Shown in pieces: positions 46,498 through 55,015 of a stretch of DNA of 64,000 nucleotides. Position numbers and translations under genes: made by a program. The notes under the pieces are model-generated. The model saw nothing but the letters and a program-made list of their open reading frames with translations. It did not search any database and had not been told where the DNA came from. The stretch lies in contig CBDCFC010000025.1 of assembly GCA_965215945.1 (NCBI GenBank), forward strand, positions 233,842 through 297,841, written 5' to 3'. How positions within the stretch are numbered: the stretch's first letter is position 1; the number at the start of each line of letters is the position of its first letter. This DNA comes from JAHEKD01 sp965215945. Its GTDB lineage: Bacteria > Pseudomonadota > Gammaproteobacteria > Arenicellales > JAHEKD01.

Positions 46498-47220
46498 ATG
46501 ACCTATTGTGTGGGTGCCATCCTTGATGAGGGTATGGTGATGTTGAGTGATACGCGTACTAACGCGGGCATGGATAATATTTCTATTTATCGAAAGATGT
46601 TCCTTTTTCAGAACCCCGGTGAACGCATCATAGTGATCATGACGGCGGGTAGTTTGTCGATAACACAAACGGTGGTGGCACGATTGCAAGATGCTATTGA
46701 TGATCCTGAGGCTGACGAGCGAACTTCAATCATGATGGCGCCGACGATGTTACGGGTATCTGAAATCATCGGCAAGATGTTGTCTGATGTCACGGAAGAA
46801 GTGACAGAAAAGATGGAGAGGATGAAGCAAAGTGCCAATGCTTCGTTGATCGTTGCCGGACAGCGTATTGATGGTCCACAACGGCTTTTTTTGATTTATC
46901 CCGAGGGTAATTTTATTGAAGCCACAGAAGATACGCCATATTTACAGATCGGTGAGCATAAATATGGCAAGCCGATATTGGACCGAGTGATGCGCCGCGA
47001 CATTTCACTGGAGGATGCGCGCAAAGCCGTGTTGTTGTCGATGGACAGTACCTTGCGTTCCAATCTATCTGTTGGCATGCCGCTGGATTTGGCCGTGATC
47101 CGCAAGGATGAATTTAATGAGAATAAAATCGAGCGCATTGAATCCGACAACGAAGACTTTCGCAACATGTCGATGCTGTGGTCCAAAGCACTGCGCGACA
47201 GCTTTAGCCAAATGCCGTAA
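46498..47220 (+). CDS. Anbu (proteasome-related peptidase, COG3484)
   Basis: A 240-residue N-terminal-nucleophile hydrolase related to HslV and the proteasome beta subunit. After Met removal the nucleophile would be Thr1 (MTYCVG), with Asp17 (SDTR) and Lys32 (YRKM) completing the expected Thr/Asp/Lys set. No ATPase partner such as HslU is nearby, in line with Anbu operons elsewhere. It follows the transglutaminase by 44 bp and closes the operon; the ring-forming protein would be cytoplasmic. Confidence 0.95.
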   Translation: MTYCVGAILDEGMVMLSDTRTNAGMDNISIYRKMFLFQNPGERIIVIMTAGSLSITQTVVARLQDAIDDPEADERTSIMMAPTMLRVSEIIGKMLSDVTEEVTEKMERMKQSANASLIVAGQRIDGPQRLFLIYPEGNFIEATEDTPYLQIGEHKYGKPILDRVMRRDISLEDARKAVLLSMDSTLRSNLSVGMPLDLAVIRKDEFNENKIERIESDNEDFRNMSMLWSKALRDSFSQMP

Positions 47221-47261
47221 CTGGATCAATAATCAGTTCAATTATAACTTACTGAAAGATT

Positions 47262-47472
47262 TTTCTGACTGGCGGATAGGGCGGCTAAGGCATCCTGAGC
47301 TGCTCCCATACGGGCATAAACTCCACGACGTAAGGATCTCCAATCGCTGTTGAGCTTTCAACTGTCATCCCGCATCCATCCGGGTATAAAAGCGTAGCCG
47401 AGGGATCTCCCAATCAATCGCTGTTCGGGCTCCTCCATCGTCATGCCGGACTTGATCCGGTATCTCCAAACT
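47262..47472. repeat. 362-bp gap filled with degenerate palindromic repeats
   Basis: The gap at 47221-47582 after the Anbu gene holds at least three repeat units: near 47275-47342, GTCATCCCGCATCCATCCGGGT...GGGATCTCC near 47363-47411 (arms split), and CGTCATGCCGGACTTGATCCGG near 47440-47463. No coding frame was supported. Confidence 0.6.
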
Positions 47473-47582
47473 ACTGCTCGGGCGTTAATAGAAGCGCCGG
47501 TCACATTCAAAATCCAAAACAGACTTGGCAGTCATCAGTTCTAGAATGATAATTGAGCACATGATTAAACCCGGAAAACCAG

Positions 47583-48680
47583 ATGAAATCCGCTGACGTT
47601 GTTGTGATTGGCGGCGGTATGGCCGGTATTTCTGCCGCCTCAAGGCTGGCTGAGCAGGCAGAGGTAATCGTGCTGGAAGCCGAATCACAACCCGGTTATC
47701 ACTCGACTTCGCGTTCCGCAGCCATGTTTATTCTCAACTACGGTAATCAAGTGTTGCGTGGATTAAACCTGCACAGCAAGCGTTTATATGACGAACTTGA
47801 GCAAGCTTTAGGTAAAGGTTCGCTGCTAAATCCCAGAGGTGACCTAATGATTGCCGGTGTGAACGAAGTTGAGCAATTTGAGCGCTACCTTGGCAACAGC
47901 ACTGGACTGGACATTATCGATGTAGAAGAAGCAATTGAACTGTGTCCGGCTCTGCGTAAAAACAAAGTTCAAAAAGCGGCGATTGAACGTGGCGCAGCGG
48001 ATATAGACGTTGACACATTGCTACAACATTATATTCGTCAGCTCAAACTAAACAGCGGGCAGATTGAATATAACTGCAAGGTCGAATCGTTAGCGCATAA
48101 AAGTAATCATTGGCAGATCGGCACATCGAATGGGTTGTTTTCAGCTCCAATCGTCGTCAATGCGGCGGGTGCCTGGGCGGATCAGGTCGCCGTCCTGGCG
48201 GGGCTTGATCCAGTGGGACTAATTCCAAAACGACGTTCGGTAGCATTAATCAAAGTGTCGGAGTATGAAAACATCGATCACTGGCCTTTGATACTCAGTG
48301 CTTCAGAATCCTGGTATGCCAAACCACAAAGCGGGCTGTTGATTGTGTCACCAGCAGACGAAGACCCGGTTGAACCGCATGATGCCTGGCCGGAGGACCT
48401 GGTGTTGGCAGAAGGCATAGACCGCTTCCAACAGTTTATGGATATAGAGGTAAACCACATCGAACATTCCTGGGCGGGCTTAAGAACCTTTGCACCCGAC
48501 AAAAATCCAGTTATCGGATTCAGCTCACAAGCGATAAATTTTTTCTGGCTAGCCGGGCAGGGCGGTTACGGCATCCAAACCGCACCGGTGCTGGCACAAC
48601 TCAGCGCAGATTTAATTCTGAATCGCACTCCATACATTTCAGATGAATTGGTTCAAGCTCTGTCACCGAATCGATTTTGA
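47583..48680 (+). CDS. FAD-dependent oxidoreductase (D-amino-acid dehydrogenase-like)
   Basis: A 365-residue DAO-family flavoprotein: VVVIGGGMAGISAASRLAE (Rossmann), ESQPGYHSTSRSAAMF, VNAAGAWADQVA and the C-terminal FWLAGQGGYGIQTAPV. It would oxidise an amino or imino acid; substrate unknown. No direct operon partner: the Anbu run ends 360 bp upstream. No strong ribosome site is seen before the ATG. Confidence 0.88.
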   Translation: MKSADVVVIGGGMAGISAASRLAEQAEVIVLEAESQPGYHSTSRSAAMFILNYGNQVLRGLNLHSKRLYDELEQALGKGSLLNPRGDLMIAGVNEVEQFERYLGNSTGLDIIDVEEAIELCPALRKNKVQKAAIERGAADIDVDTLLQHYIRQLKLNSGQIEYNCKVESLAHKSNHWQIGTSNGLFSAPIVVNAAGAWADQVAVLAGLDPVGLIPKRRSVALIKVSEYENIDHWPLILSASESWYAKPQSGLLIVSPADEDPVEPHDAWPEDLVLAEGIDRFQQFMDIEVNHIEHSWAGLRTFAPDKNPVIGFSSQAINFFWLAGQGGYGIQTAPVLAQLSADLILNRTPYISDELVQALSPNRF

Positions 48681-48877
48681 TAATGAAAAATTGAGAGAGA
48701 ACAATTAGTCGAGCGTGTTTTGTAGTTTATAGAGCCTTGGATTAAAAAATTATTTGAATATTTATGGTTAACTGTTTTCGGAACACACGGCCAGATTATA
48801 TTTCAATAAGAAATGTATTGGAATTTAGCCTAGTTTTACTAGGTATCTGGACTTTATAATTACAAATAATAAAAATT

Positions 48878-50071
48878 TTGATAATTATGGAACCTAGTAT
48901 ATTTGAAAATTTGAAGAAAGGACCTAAGGCATGGAATGAATGGAGAAATGAAAACCCCAAGGATTTATTAGATTTGTCAGGCTATGACTTTACTCAACAT
49001 GAAAAATTATTTTCTGATATTAATGGTTTTGATATATGGGATTTTTCGAAAACAGATTTAACTGAATCCAATTTATCTGGATTAAATTTAAAGTATTGTA
49101 GTTTCATAGATTCATATTTACATGGTACCGATTTTAGTAACTCAGACCTTCAAGGTGCGTCACTAGAAACTTATGACATTATTAAGACCAAACTTGTTGG
49201 TGCCAATATTAAAGATGCTACGTTTTATGAAGACTGTGATTTTTCAATTTTGTCTGAACCACATTTGATAGATTTCTCTGAGATTCAGCTTTTTCCAAGC
49301 CATCGCGAATATGAGGCTGAGTTAAAAAGCAGATCATTTAGAAATAATCATGTATTGAAATGGCCACGAGTAATTTGGAATCGTCTTTGCAATTATTTAG
49401 ACCCATTAGTTGAGAAAGTACACTGGGGGAATCTGAGGTCTATTGGTGAATTTGATTTGCTCTCTAATGTATCGTATTTATCAATGTTGTTTGTGCCCAT
49501 AATTGCGGCATTATAGCAACCTATAATAACATTGCTAGGAAGCGAATATATTGACACAGAACTAAAACTACCTCCCATTTTTCTAAATTTATTTTTTACA
49601 GCTCTTTGTTTATCAATAGCTAATTTCTTATATCAGTTATTTGCACCAGAATTAATAAAACAATATTCAAAATCACAATATATCCAAAAATGCTTAGACA
49701 ATTTCAATCCAGAGTCCGTTGAAGGAGTGAAATATTTAAGACAAAGTCTGTACGAAAATAACGATTTAACAAAAGGATATATTAACAATAAATATAATAA
49801 GTATTTGTTTCTACATGGTGGTAAATACATTTATATACCAGATGATGTTGATGACTTGTTAGATAAAGATACTGATAACAGTAAACCTGTCAGCAATGAG
49901 GAAATGAAATATATTGTGATTGAACAAGCTGCCTTACATAAGTATCAGGATGAGGCAAATAAAAATAATCTGGGGTGTTTTTTTAGTATGTCCCTCTATT
50001 TAATTTCGATAATCATGATAATTCTTATCTTAATTGATCGTTACATCAAAATTGAGGCCATTACATATTAA
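48878..50071 (+). pseudogene. pentapeptide-repeat membrane protein interrupted by an amber codon
   Basis: One frame runs from 48878 to 50071 with a single internal TAG at 49514-49516. The first part has pentapeptide repeats (FSKTDLTESNLSGLNLKYC, HGTDFSNSDLQGASLE) and a hydrophobic segment at its end (LSMLFVPIIAAL). After the TAG the same frame continues QPIITLLGSEYIDTELKL, a second membrane segment (IFLNLFFTALCLSIANFLY) and a soluble tail ending in a third. The stop falls between two membrane segments, so this is one gene, not two. AT content is higher than the neighbours, which suggests transfer. Confidence 0.65.
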
Positions 50072-50142
50072 ACACAGCATCGAATTCTATGGTTAAGATG
50101 TATAATATGTATTGTGAGAGCTTGTTGATAATTAAGCGGCTA

Positions 50143-50276
50143 CTATGAACGAGAATTGCGCTTAGTTAAAAAACCTCGAATTGTATTCCAATAGCGAGGA
50201 TTGGTGTTGACCATGTCATTTTCCAAATTCAATCGGGATAATTCGATCTTTTTTGCCGTGAAGAACAATGACATCA
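50143..50276 (-). pseudogene. duplicated C-terminal fragment of the alpha/beta hydrolase gene
   Basis: Reverse-strand translation ends DMVNTNPRYWNTIRGFLTKR, matching the C-terminus of the intact hydrolase at 52150-52983 (DMVNDNPHYWNAIRSFLTER). At the DNA level 50134-50276 parallels 52141-52346, including the bases downstream of the stop, with about 63 bp deleted inside. It is a decayed partial duplication, about 2 kb from its parent. Confidence 0.75.
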
Positions 50277-50361
50277 TCAACGAGATGATTTTTCTGGGTT
50301 GGCAATTAACCTTCAATATACTCAATTGGTAAGCGCAATCAACTAAGCTTATATGCATTGG

Positions 50362-50554
50362 CCCGTTGTGCATTTAGATTTAAATGCATATTTAGGTTAC
50401 TATTGGCGGGCTCGTCATTGTGGAATTTCCGAAGGAAATGTCCGCAATCCAGGCTATTTTAAAAGTTTTTTCTGGATTCCGTGTCAAGCACGGAATGACG
50501 AGAGGGAAATATTTTAAGTATTTTTTACGGGTACCTTTTCAAATGCACAACGGG
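50362..50554. mobile_element. MITE-like element with 14-bp terminal inverted repeats
   Basis: CCCGTTGTGCATTT (50362-50375) and AAATGCACAACGGG (50541-50554) are exact inverted repeats bounding 193 bp without coding capacity. Inside lie the palindromic units CTCGTCATTGTGGAATTTCC...GGAAAT and TGGATTCCGTG...CACGGAATGACG. A partial copy of the left half is at 42726. No clear target-site duplication is visible. A transposase would have to act from elsewhere. Confidence 0.6.
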
Positions 50555-50574
50555 TTATACATTGAAGTTTTTGT

Positions 50575-50814
50575 TTAATCGTCTGGCACGTAGGGAGGTT
50601 CTGCACCACATTCATTTCGAATAGCGATATTTGTTCCGATGGTGCCGACTTGTTCATAAGCTTCATCCCATTTTTCTTGCTGACTACATTCTAGCCACGC
50701 CTTGGCAACTTTTAATTCTTGCTCGGTTGGCAGGCTTTCCTCTTCAGTACATGCGACCATACTTGCAAGGCTAATGCTAGTAATAATCAGTAAATAAGTT
50801 TTTATGTATTTCAC
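50575..50814 (-). CDS. small lipoprotein, function unknown
   Basis: A 79-residue protein with a lipobox (SMVAC, Cys 22) and a short acidic mature part containing two further cysteines (WLECSQQEKW, RNECGAEPP) that could pair. No family recognised. Confidence 0.55.
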   Translation of the reverse strand: MKYIKTYLLIITSISLASMVACTEEESLPTEQELKVAKAWLECSQQEKWDEAYEQVGTIGTNIAIRNECGAEPPYVPDD

Positions 50815-50874
50815 CGTTTAATTATCCTTCTTAGGGCTAGCCCTAAGTCGTTGCATTGAAACCACTCAATGAGA

Positions 50875-51435
50875 TTACAAGCGATCATTTAACTCGATAT
50901 CTGCAAATTCAGCAATCCTCTTTCCAAGTTGCCTAGCCTGTTTTTTGTACTTGAAATTGATCAAAGGTACTTGTTGATCTTCCCTTGTTAGAATATCCAC
51001 GTGATAATAAATTGTGGATGGATTGTAGTCTCCAGGCCTGGTTGTTCCCTTTACTGATTTCTGTCGACAAATTATCTTTTTTATTTTTGCCAAATTGAGT
51101 ATTTTTCCCTTGTTATGTAACCCCAGAAATTCTCTGCGTGTGCCAATGACACCAAGCTTGGTGTCTACGATTATGTTTTTCCTTGATGCGGTGTAAACAC
51201 CCGCAGCTAGAGCAGCAGTAAATAGTACCAACAGGAAAATGATTCCTGGCAATGCACTTATCCATTCTCCGGATGTGGCATTAGCCATATAGTCGATAAA
51301 TGTTGAAATCAGAATATAGCCGAAATACAGGCTTACGATAAAAGCCGGAACTGAGAGTAGTAACAAGCCAACAGGATGTCGCCTATCAAAAAAACTTAGC
51401 TGGTGTTCTGAAATAGTATACTGAGAATCGTCCAT
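50875..51435 (-). CDS. membrane protein, function unknown
   Basis: A 186-residue protein with two long hydrophobic segments (about 22-48 and 60-88) followed by a basic soluble domain (ILNLAKIKKIICRQKSVKG; FKYKKQARQLGKRIAEF). The layout, two membrane helices and then a beta-rich basic domain, resembles small PH-like membrane proteins such as that at 30980. No neighbours suggest a role. Confidence 0.55.
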   Translation of the reverse strand: MDDSQYTISEHQLSFFDRRHPVGLLLLSVPAFIVSLYFGYILISTFIDYMANATSGEWISALPGIIFLLVLFTAALAAGVYTASRKNIIVDTKLGVIGTRREFLGLHNKGKILNLAKIKKIICRQKSVKGTTRPGDYNPSTIYYHVDILTREDQQVPLINFKYKKQARQLGKRIAEFADIELNDRL

Positions 51436-51605
51436 TTTTGTTTTGTCAGGTTATTGGTGGTTTGAAGTATCTATCACATCAACACAAAGACTAGCATACT
51501 TGACTCTATCGACTATCCAGCCGTGGTCATGGTAGATAACGACTAGCTTAATGGATAATCGATCTCGCTTTCTGGTTAGTGATTCTAATTTAGCCGTCCT
51601 TTCTT

Positions 51606-51619
51606 TTGACCCAGATCAA
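51606..51619. promoter_or_regulatory. FNR/ANR-like box upstream of the CBS gene
   Basis: TTGAC-CCAG-ATCAA matches the FNR/ANR consensus TTGAT-N4-ATCAA at 9 of 10 half-site bases and lies about 60 bp before the ATG, a place suited to activation under low oxygen. Confidence 0.55.
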
Positions 51620-51679
51620 GGTGCATCGTTCCTGAGGGGACTAGCATATCTATTCGTTGACACTGATTGAGTAATAGAG

Positions 51680-52141
51680 ATGTTTGAAATTAGCGATATC
51701 ATGACCACAGATGTATACACACTGTCACCTGACAACAGTCTGCAAGATGCCCGCAAGCTCATGGCAGAGCACAATATACGTCACATTCCGGTTGTCGACA
51801 CGGATAAACACTTGAAAGGACTACTCTCCCAGCGAGACGTGCTGGCTGGGGCGGACTCGGTATTACTGCCCCATGACGAAGAAGCCGTAAAGATGGAATC
51901 ACGGATCGCTATATCCTCACTGATGACGCCAGACCCAATCACCACTGATGAGCATGCGAGTTTGCGCGGTACCGCTTTGCTTATGCAGCATCACCGCATC
52001 GGTTGTCTTCCTGTGGTACGGGATGGGATCCTGATCGGTATTATCACCGACTCGGATTTTGTCGCAGTAGCCATTAATCTGATAGAACAGTTGGAGCTAG
52101 TGGAACCAGAAGAAAGGGATGTATTGAAAGGCATCGGCTAA
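51680..52141 (+). CDS. CBS domain pair protein
   Basis: A 153-residue protein of two CBS domains (MTTDVYTLSPDNSLQDARKLM ... GLLSQRDVLAG; MTPDPITTDEHASLRGTALLM split, ... GIITDSDFVAVAIN). Standalone CBS pairs bind adenine nucleotides and report energy state. The FNR-like box upstream suggests oxygen-linked expression. Its end is 8 bp from the convergent alpha/beta hydrolase. Confidence 0.9.
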   Translation: MFEISDIMTTDVYTLSPDNSLQDARKLMAEHNIRHIPVVDTDKHLKGLLSQRDVLAGADSVLLPHDEEAVKMESRIAISSLMTPDPITTDEHASLRGTALLMQHHRIGCLPVVRDGILIGIITDSDFVAVAINLIEQLELVEPEERDVLKGIG

Positions 52142-52149
52142 AGCGGCCA

Positions 52150-52983
52150 CTATGAACCAGAAGTGCGTTCGGTTAAAAAACTTCGAATCGCATTCCAGTA
52201 GTGAGGATTATCGTTCACCATATCATTATGTCCTCTATCCGGGAATTCTTGAAAATCTACTTTGCCGGTGAAAGAGGTGGATAATTTTTTTCCAAATTCA
52301 ATCGGGATGATTCGATCTCTTTTTCCGTGAAGCACGATAACATCGGACTTTACTTCTTTGGCCCACTTGTCAGCTGTGAATTTGTGTTTGGCCAAAAGTT
52401 TAACGGGTAAATAAGGGTAGTGATGTTGTCCTACTTCTGCAATGGAAGTGTAAGGGCTTTGGAGAATCAATCCCTCGATATCAAATTCGCTGGCCAATTT
52501 AATGCTGATACCTGTGCCCAATGACTCACCGTAAAGAAAGATTGGAAGATCATGATTATTTTGTTCCTCAACATGATTCAAAAGCGCTCTCGCATTGGAC
52601 AAAAAGGCTTTTTCGCCAGGCTTGTTGGCATCCCCGGCGTAACCGGGATATTCGGCAAGAATAATATTTAAAGCTAAATCGCCTAGGTTTTCCAGGACAA
52701 AACTTCGATCACAGGCTCCGCCTGCATTTCCATGAAAATGAATAACCCAGGCTTTGGCATCTGTTTGATGCCTTAAATAAAATCGAATTTCTTCGTTGCC
52801 TTGTTGAATGATATGGGGATGCGAATTATAGGTTTCCAATTCGGGGCAAGCTGAGAAATCTCTATTGTCGGGGAAAAACAAAAGGGATCCCTGGGTGAAA
52901 TAAATAACGATGACAAAAAGACAGTAAGCAATAGCGAAGAAACCTAACGGGGCTATTAAATAATCTATCATTGCTTTAAACAT
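52150..52983 (-). CDS. alpha/beta hydrolase, membrane-anchored
   Basis: A 277-residue hydrolase with one N-terminal membrane segment (about 10-30). The nucleophile elbow is G-E-S154-L-G, the oxyanion segment HFHGNAGG, the acid lies in LHGKRDRIIP and the catalytic His in RGHNDM. The sequence type is that of ABHD12/13- or BEM46-like serine hydrolases. Substrate unknown. Four bases separate it from the EamA transporter upstream, suggesting one transcript. A decayed partial copy lies at 50143. Confidence 0.9.
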   Translation of the reverse strand: MFKAMIDYLIAPLGFFAIAYCLFVIVIYFTQGSLLFFPDNRDFSACPELETYNSHPHIIQQGNEEIRFYLRHQTDAKAWVIHFHGNAGGACDRSFVLENLGDLALNIILAEYPGYAGDANKPGEKAFLSNARALLNHVEEQNNHDLPIFLYGESLGTGISIKLASEFDIEGLILQSPYTSIAEVGQHHYPYLPVKLLAKHKFTADKWAKEVKSDVIVLHGKRDRIIPIEFGKKLSTSFTGKVDFQEFPDRGHNDMVNDNPHYWNAIRSFLTERTSGS

Positions 52984-52987
52984 GCCT

Positions 52988-53893
52988 TCAATTCAACTTG
53001 TGCTGAGCACTGATTGTTCTTGTGGCGAGAATCACTCCTGCTGCTGCAATGACCATGCCCAGCCATGCAATCGGTGGCATTTCTTCGTTTAATAACAACC
53101 AGCCGAAAATTGCAGCAAACGGAGGGACCAAAAACATTAACGCTGAGACTCGTGATACTTCGCCTAAACGAATCATGGCTAATAACAGGCTCATGGCTAA
53201 AATCGAATTGCCAATCACAAGATAAGCTAACGCCCCGATTAGCTCAGCCTGCCACTGTACCTGCATTGTTTCAAAACTGTAGGCGACAGGAAATACAACG
53301 CCCAACCCTGCAGTAAACTGGATTAAGTTTGAAACAACGGGGTGATAATCCACGCCGAAGCGTTTTTCATATAACACACCGGTTGTTATTCCAAATAATC
53401 CGCCTAGGCTAAAACCAATTCCAACTAAGGTGGGCGGCTCTATACTGGAGCGTCCTGCAATTACGATAATCACTCCAGTTAAACCTAAAATCAAGCCCGT
53501 CCATCGAAGCCAGCTAACATGTTCGTTGGCTAATCTGGGGGCTAATATTGCAACGAGTATTGGCTGTAGTGACATTAAAATCGCCATAACACCCGCGGAA
53601 ACACCTTTTGAAAATGCAAACCAGCACATGCCAAAATAGACGGCTTGTACCAAGATTCCCACTATAGCCACATGCATCCAATCTATAGCCCGATTGGGTA
53701 AAGGCGGTCTTAAAAATAAGTAAAAAGGTATCAGCAAAACGATCACCAGGAAATATCGCCAAACCAATAATGTCATGGGTTCGGCATATTGCAATCCCAC
53801 TTTGGCGACACTGTAACCCGCCGACCATAGCAGTACAAAAACAATTGGGACAAGAAATAAGAAAATTGATTGGTGTGGGTTTTGTATTTTCAA
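52988..53893 (-). CDS. EamA family (DMT superfamily) transporter
   Basis: A 301-residue inner-membrane protein with about ten hydrophobic segments in two EamA repeats (VLLWSAGYSVAKVGLQYAEP at the start; LVIGNSILAMSLLLAMIRL in the second half, followed by LVPPFAAIFGWLLLNEEMPP). Family members export amino acids or other metabolites. The hydrolase gene follows after 4 bp. Confidence 0.9.
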   Translation of the reverse strand: MKIQNPHQSIFLFLVPIVFVLLWSAGYSVAKVGLQYAEPMTLLVWRYFLVIVLLIPFYLFLRPPLPNRAIDWMHVAIVGILVQAVYFGMCWFAFSKGVSAGVMAILMSLQPILVAILAPRLANEHVSWLRWTGLILGLTGVIIVIAGRSSIEPPTLVGIGFSLGGLFGITTGVLYEKRFGVDYHPVVSNLIQFTAGLGVVFPVAYSFETMQVQWQAELIGALAYLVIGNSILAMSLLLAMIRLGEVSRVSALMFLVPPFAAIFGWLLLNEEMPPIAWLGMVIAAAGVILATRTISAQHKLN

Positions 53894-53904
53894 TTTCTAG
53901 GTTT

Positions 53905-54312
53905 TCATTCAAACGAAGCCTGAAACTTGGGCAGATCATCTGTTAATTCGAGCCAATGAATTCGTTCACTGTAGTGAGTGTGTTCATTCGGAGGGAACTG
54001 TTCCGGTTTGTCTAATGTACCGACATGTAAATCAATTATTTTTTCGCCTTTGTAGGTGCCTTCCCAGGTAAGCGAGGTACCGCAGTCGCGACAAAATGCA
54101 CGAAATTTTCCTGGTGAAGATTCATAACGTGCCGGGTCTGCTGATGTCCATTGTACTTGCTTAGCGCTAAACACCACGTAGGCAGTTATCGGTGCACCAG
54201 TGTGATGCCTGCAACTTTTACAGTGGCAATAACCGGATCCTTGCGGTTCTCCGAATGCTTTGTACCGGATTGCTCCACACAAGCATCCGCCTTCTGTTGT
54301 TGGTTCTGTCAT
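53905..54312 (-). CDS. GFA family protein (glutathione-dependent formaldehyde-activating-like)
   Basis: A 135-residue GFA-domain protein with the complete zinc motif set: GGCLCGAIRY, then YCHCKSCRHHTGAP, and FCRDCGTSLTWEG. The open frame extends upstream to 54420, but the extra 36 residues have no family similarity, so the start is 54312. Reaction unknown. The third GFA-type sequence in the window, after 18045 and the remnant at 20157. Confidence 0.85.
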   Translation of the reverse strand: MTEPTTEGGCLCGAIRYKAFGEPQGSGYCHCKSCRHHTGAPITAYVVFSAKQVQWTSADPARYESSPGKFRAFCRDCGTSLTWEGTYKGEKIIDLHVGTLDKPEQFPPNEHTHYSERIHWLELTDDLPKFQASFE

Positions 54313-54569
54313 TTTGTGGGTTCTACCTCGTTGCATAGTTAGATGAGTTTGCCATGTATGAATTACATGAAGCAATACATGGAAGCTATAGATTGCCACA
54401 GGCGTTGCGCGCCTTAGCAATGAAATACTGTTAGTTTATCGTTCCCGGCAAGGGGGTTGCGACTGGCAACAATGCTATCTCAGAGCATTTTTTCTGATTT
54501 AAGAATATTTGCTGATGTGTGAAAATTGTGTGAAAGCAAAACCCATAATTAATTCTTTGGAGAACCAGT

Positions 54570-54965
54570 GTGATTGTGCGTAATATTGATGATCTGAAAG
54601 CAAGCGGAAACTTCCGCGAAAATCCCGGTGTTTGGAGTAGTGCGCGTTATTTGCTGCATAATGATGGTCTTGGTTTTACGCTGGCGCAAACCACCGTGGC
54701 GGCGGGTTCGGTTCAAATAATGGAATATAAAAACCATCTCGAAGCTAATCTCATTATTGCAGGTGAAGCCGAGCTTACCGACATCGCAACAAATCAGGTT
54801 TATCAGCTTGAGCCCGGGTCAATGTATGCCTTAGATAAACATGATCGTCATCAGCTCAAAGCCAAAACTGATTTAATAATTGTCTGTGTGTTCGTTCCTG
54901 CATTATTCGGGCCTGAGACGCACGACGAGGACGGTTCTTACCCACTGCTTGCTCAATCATGCTGA
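54570..54965 (+). CDS. ectC: ectoine synthase, solitary
   Basis: A 131-residue cupin matching EctC in length and sequence: MIVRNIDDLKASG, EYKNHLEANLIIAGEAELTD, LEPGSMYALDKHDRHQLKAK and ETHDEDGSYPLL. EctC cyclises N-gamma-acetyl-diaminobutyrate to ectoine. The iron-binding Glu/Tyr/His set appears intact (E in HLEA, Y in SMYALD, H in DRHQL). The GTG start has GGAG 7 bases upstream. No ectA or ectB lies in the window, so it may act on imported precursor or have another role. Confidence 0.88.
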   Translation: MIVRNIDDLKASGNFRENPGVWSSARYLLHNDGLGFTLAQTTVAAGSVQIMEYKNHLEANLIIAGEAELTDIATNQVYQLEPGSMYALDKHDRHQLKAKTDLIIVCVFVPALFGPETHDEDGSYPLLAQSC

Positions 54966-55015
54966 GCTGTGTTTTTTTCCTTTTCAAGAGCCAGTGATTA
55001 TTGCGTTTATTGAGC

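Noticed and set aside
54313..54420. 36-residue N-terminal extension on the GFA protein
   Set aside because: The family starts at the GGCLCG region; the extension has no matching domain and a better start is at 54312.
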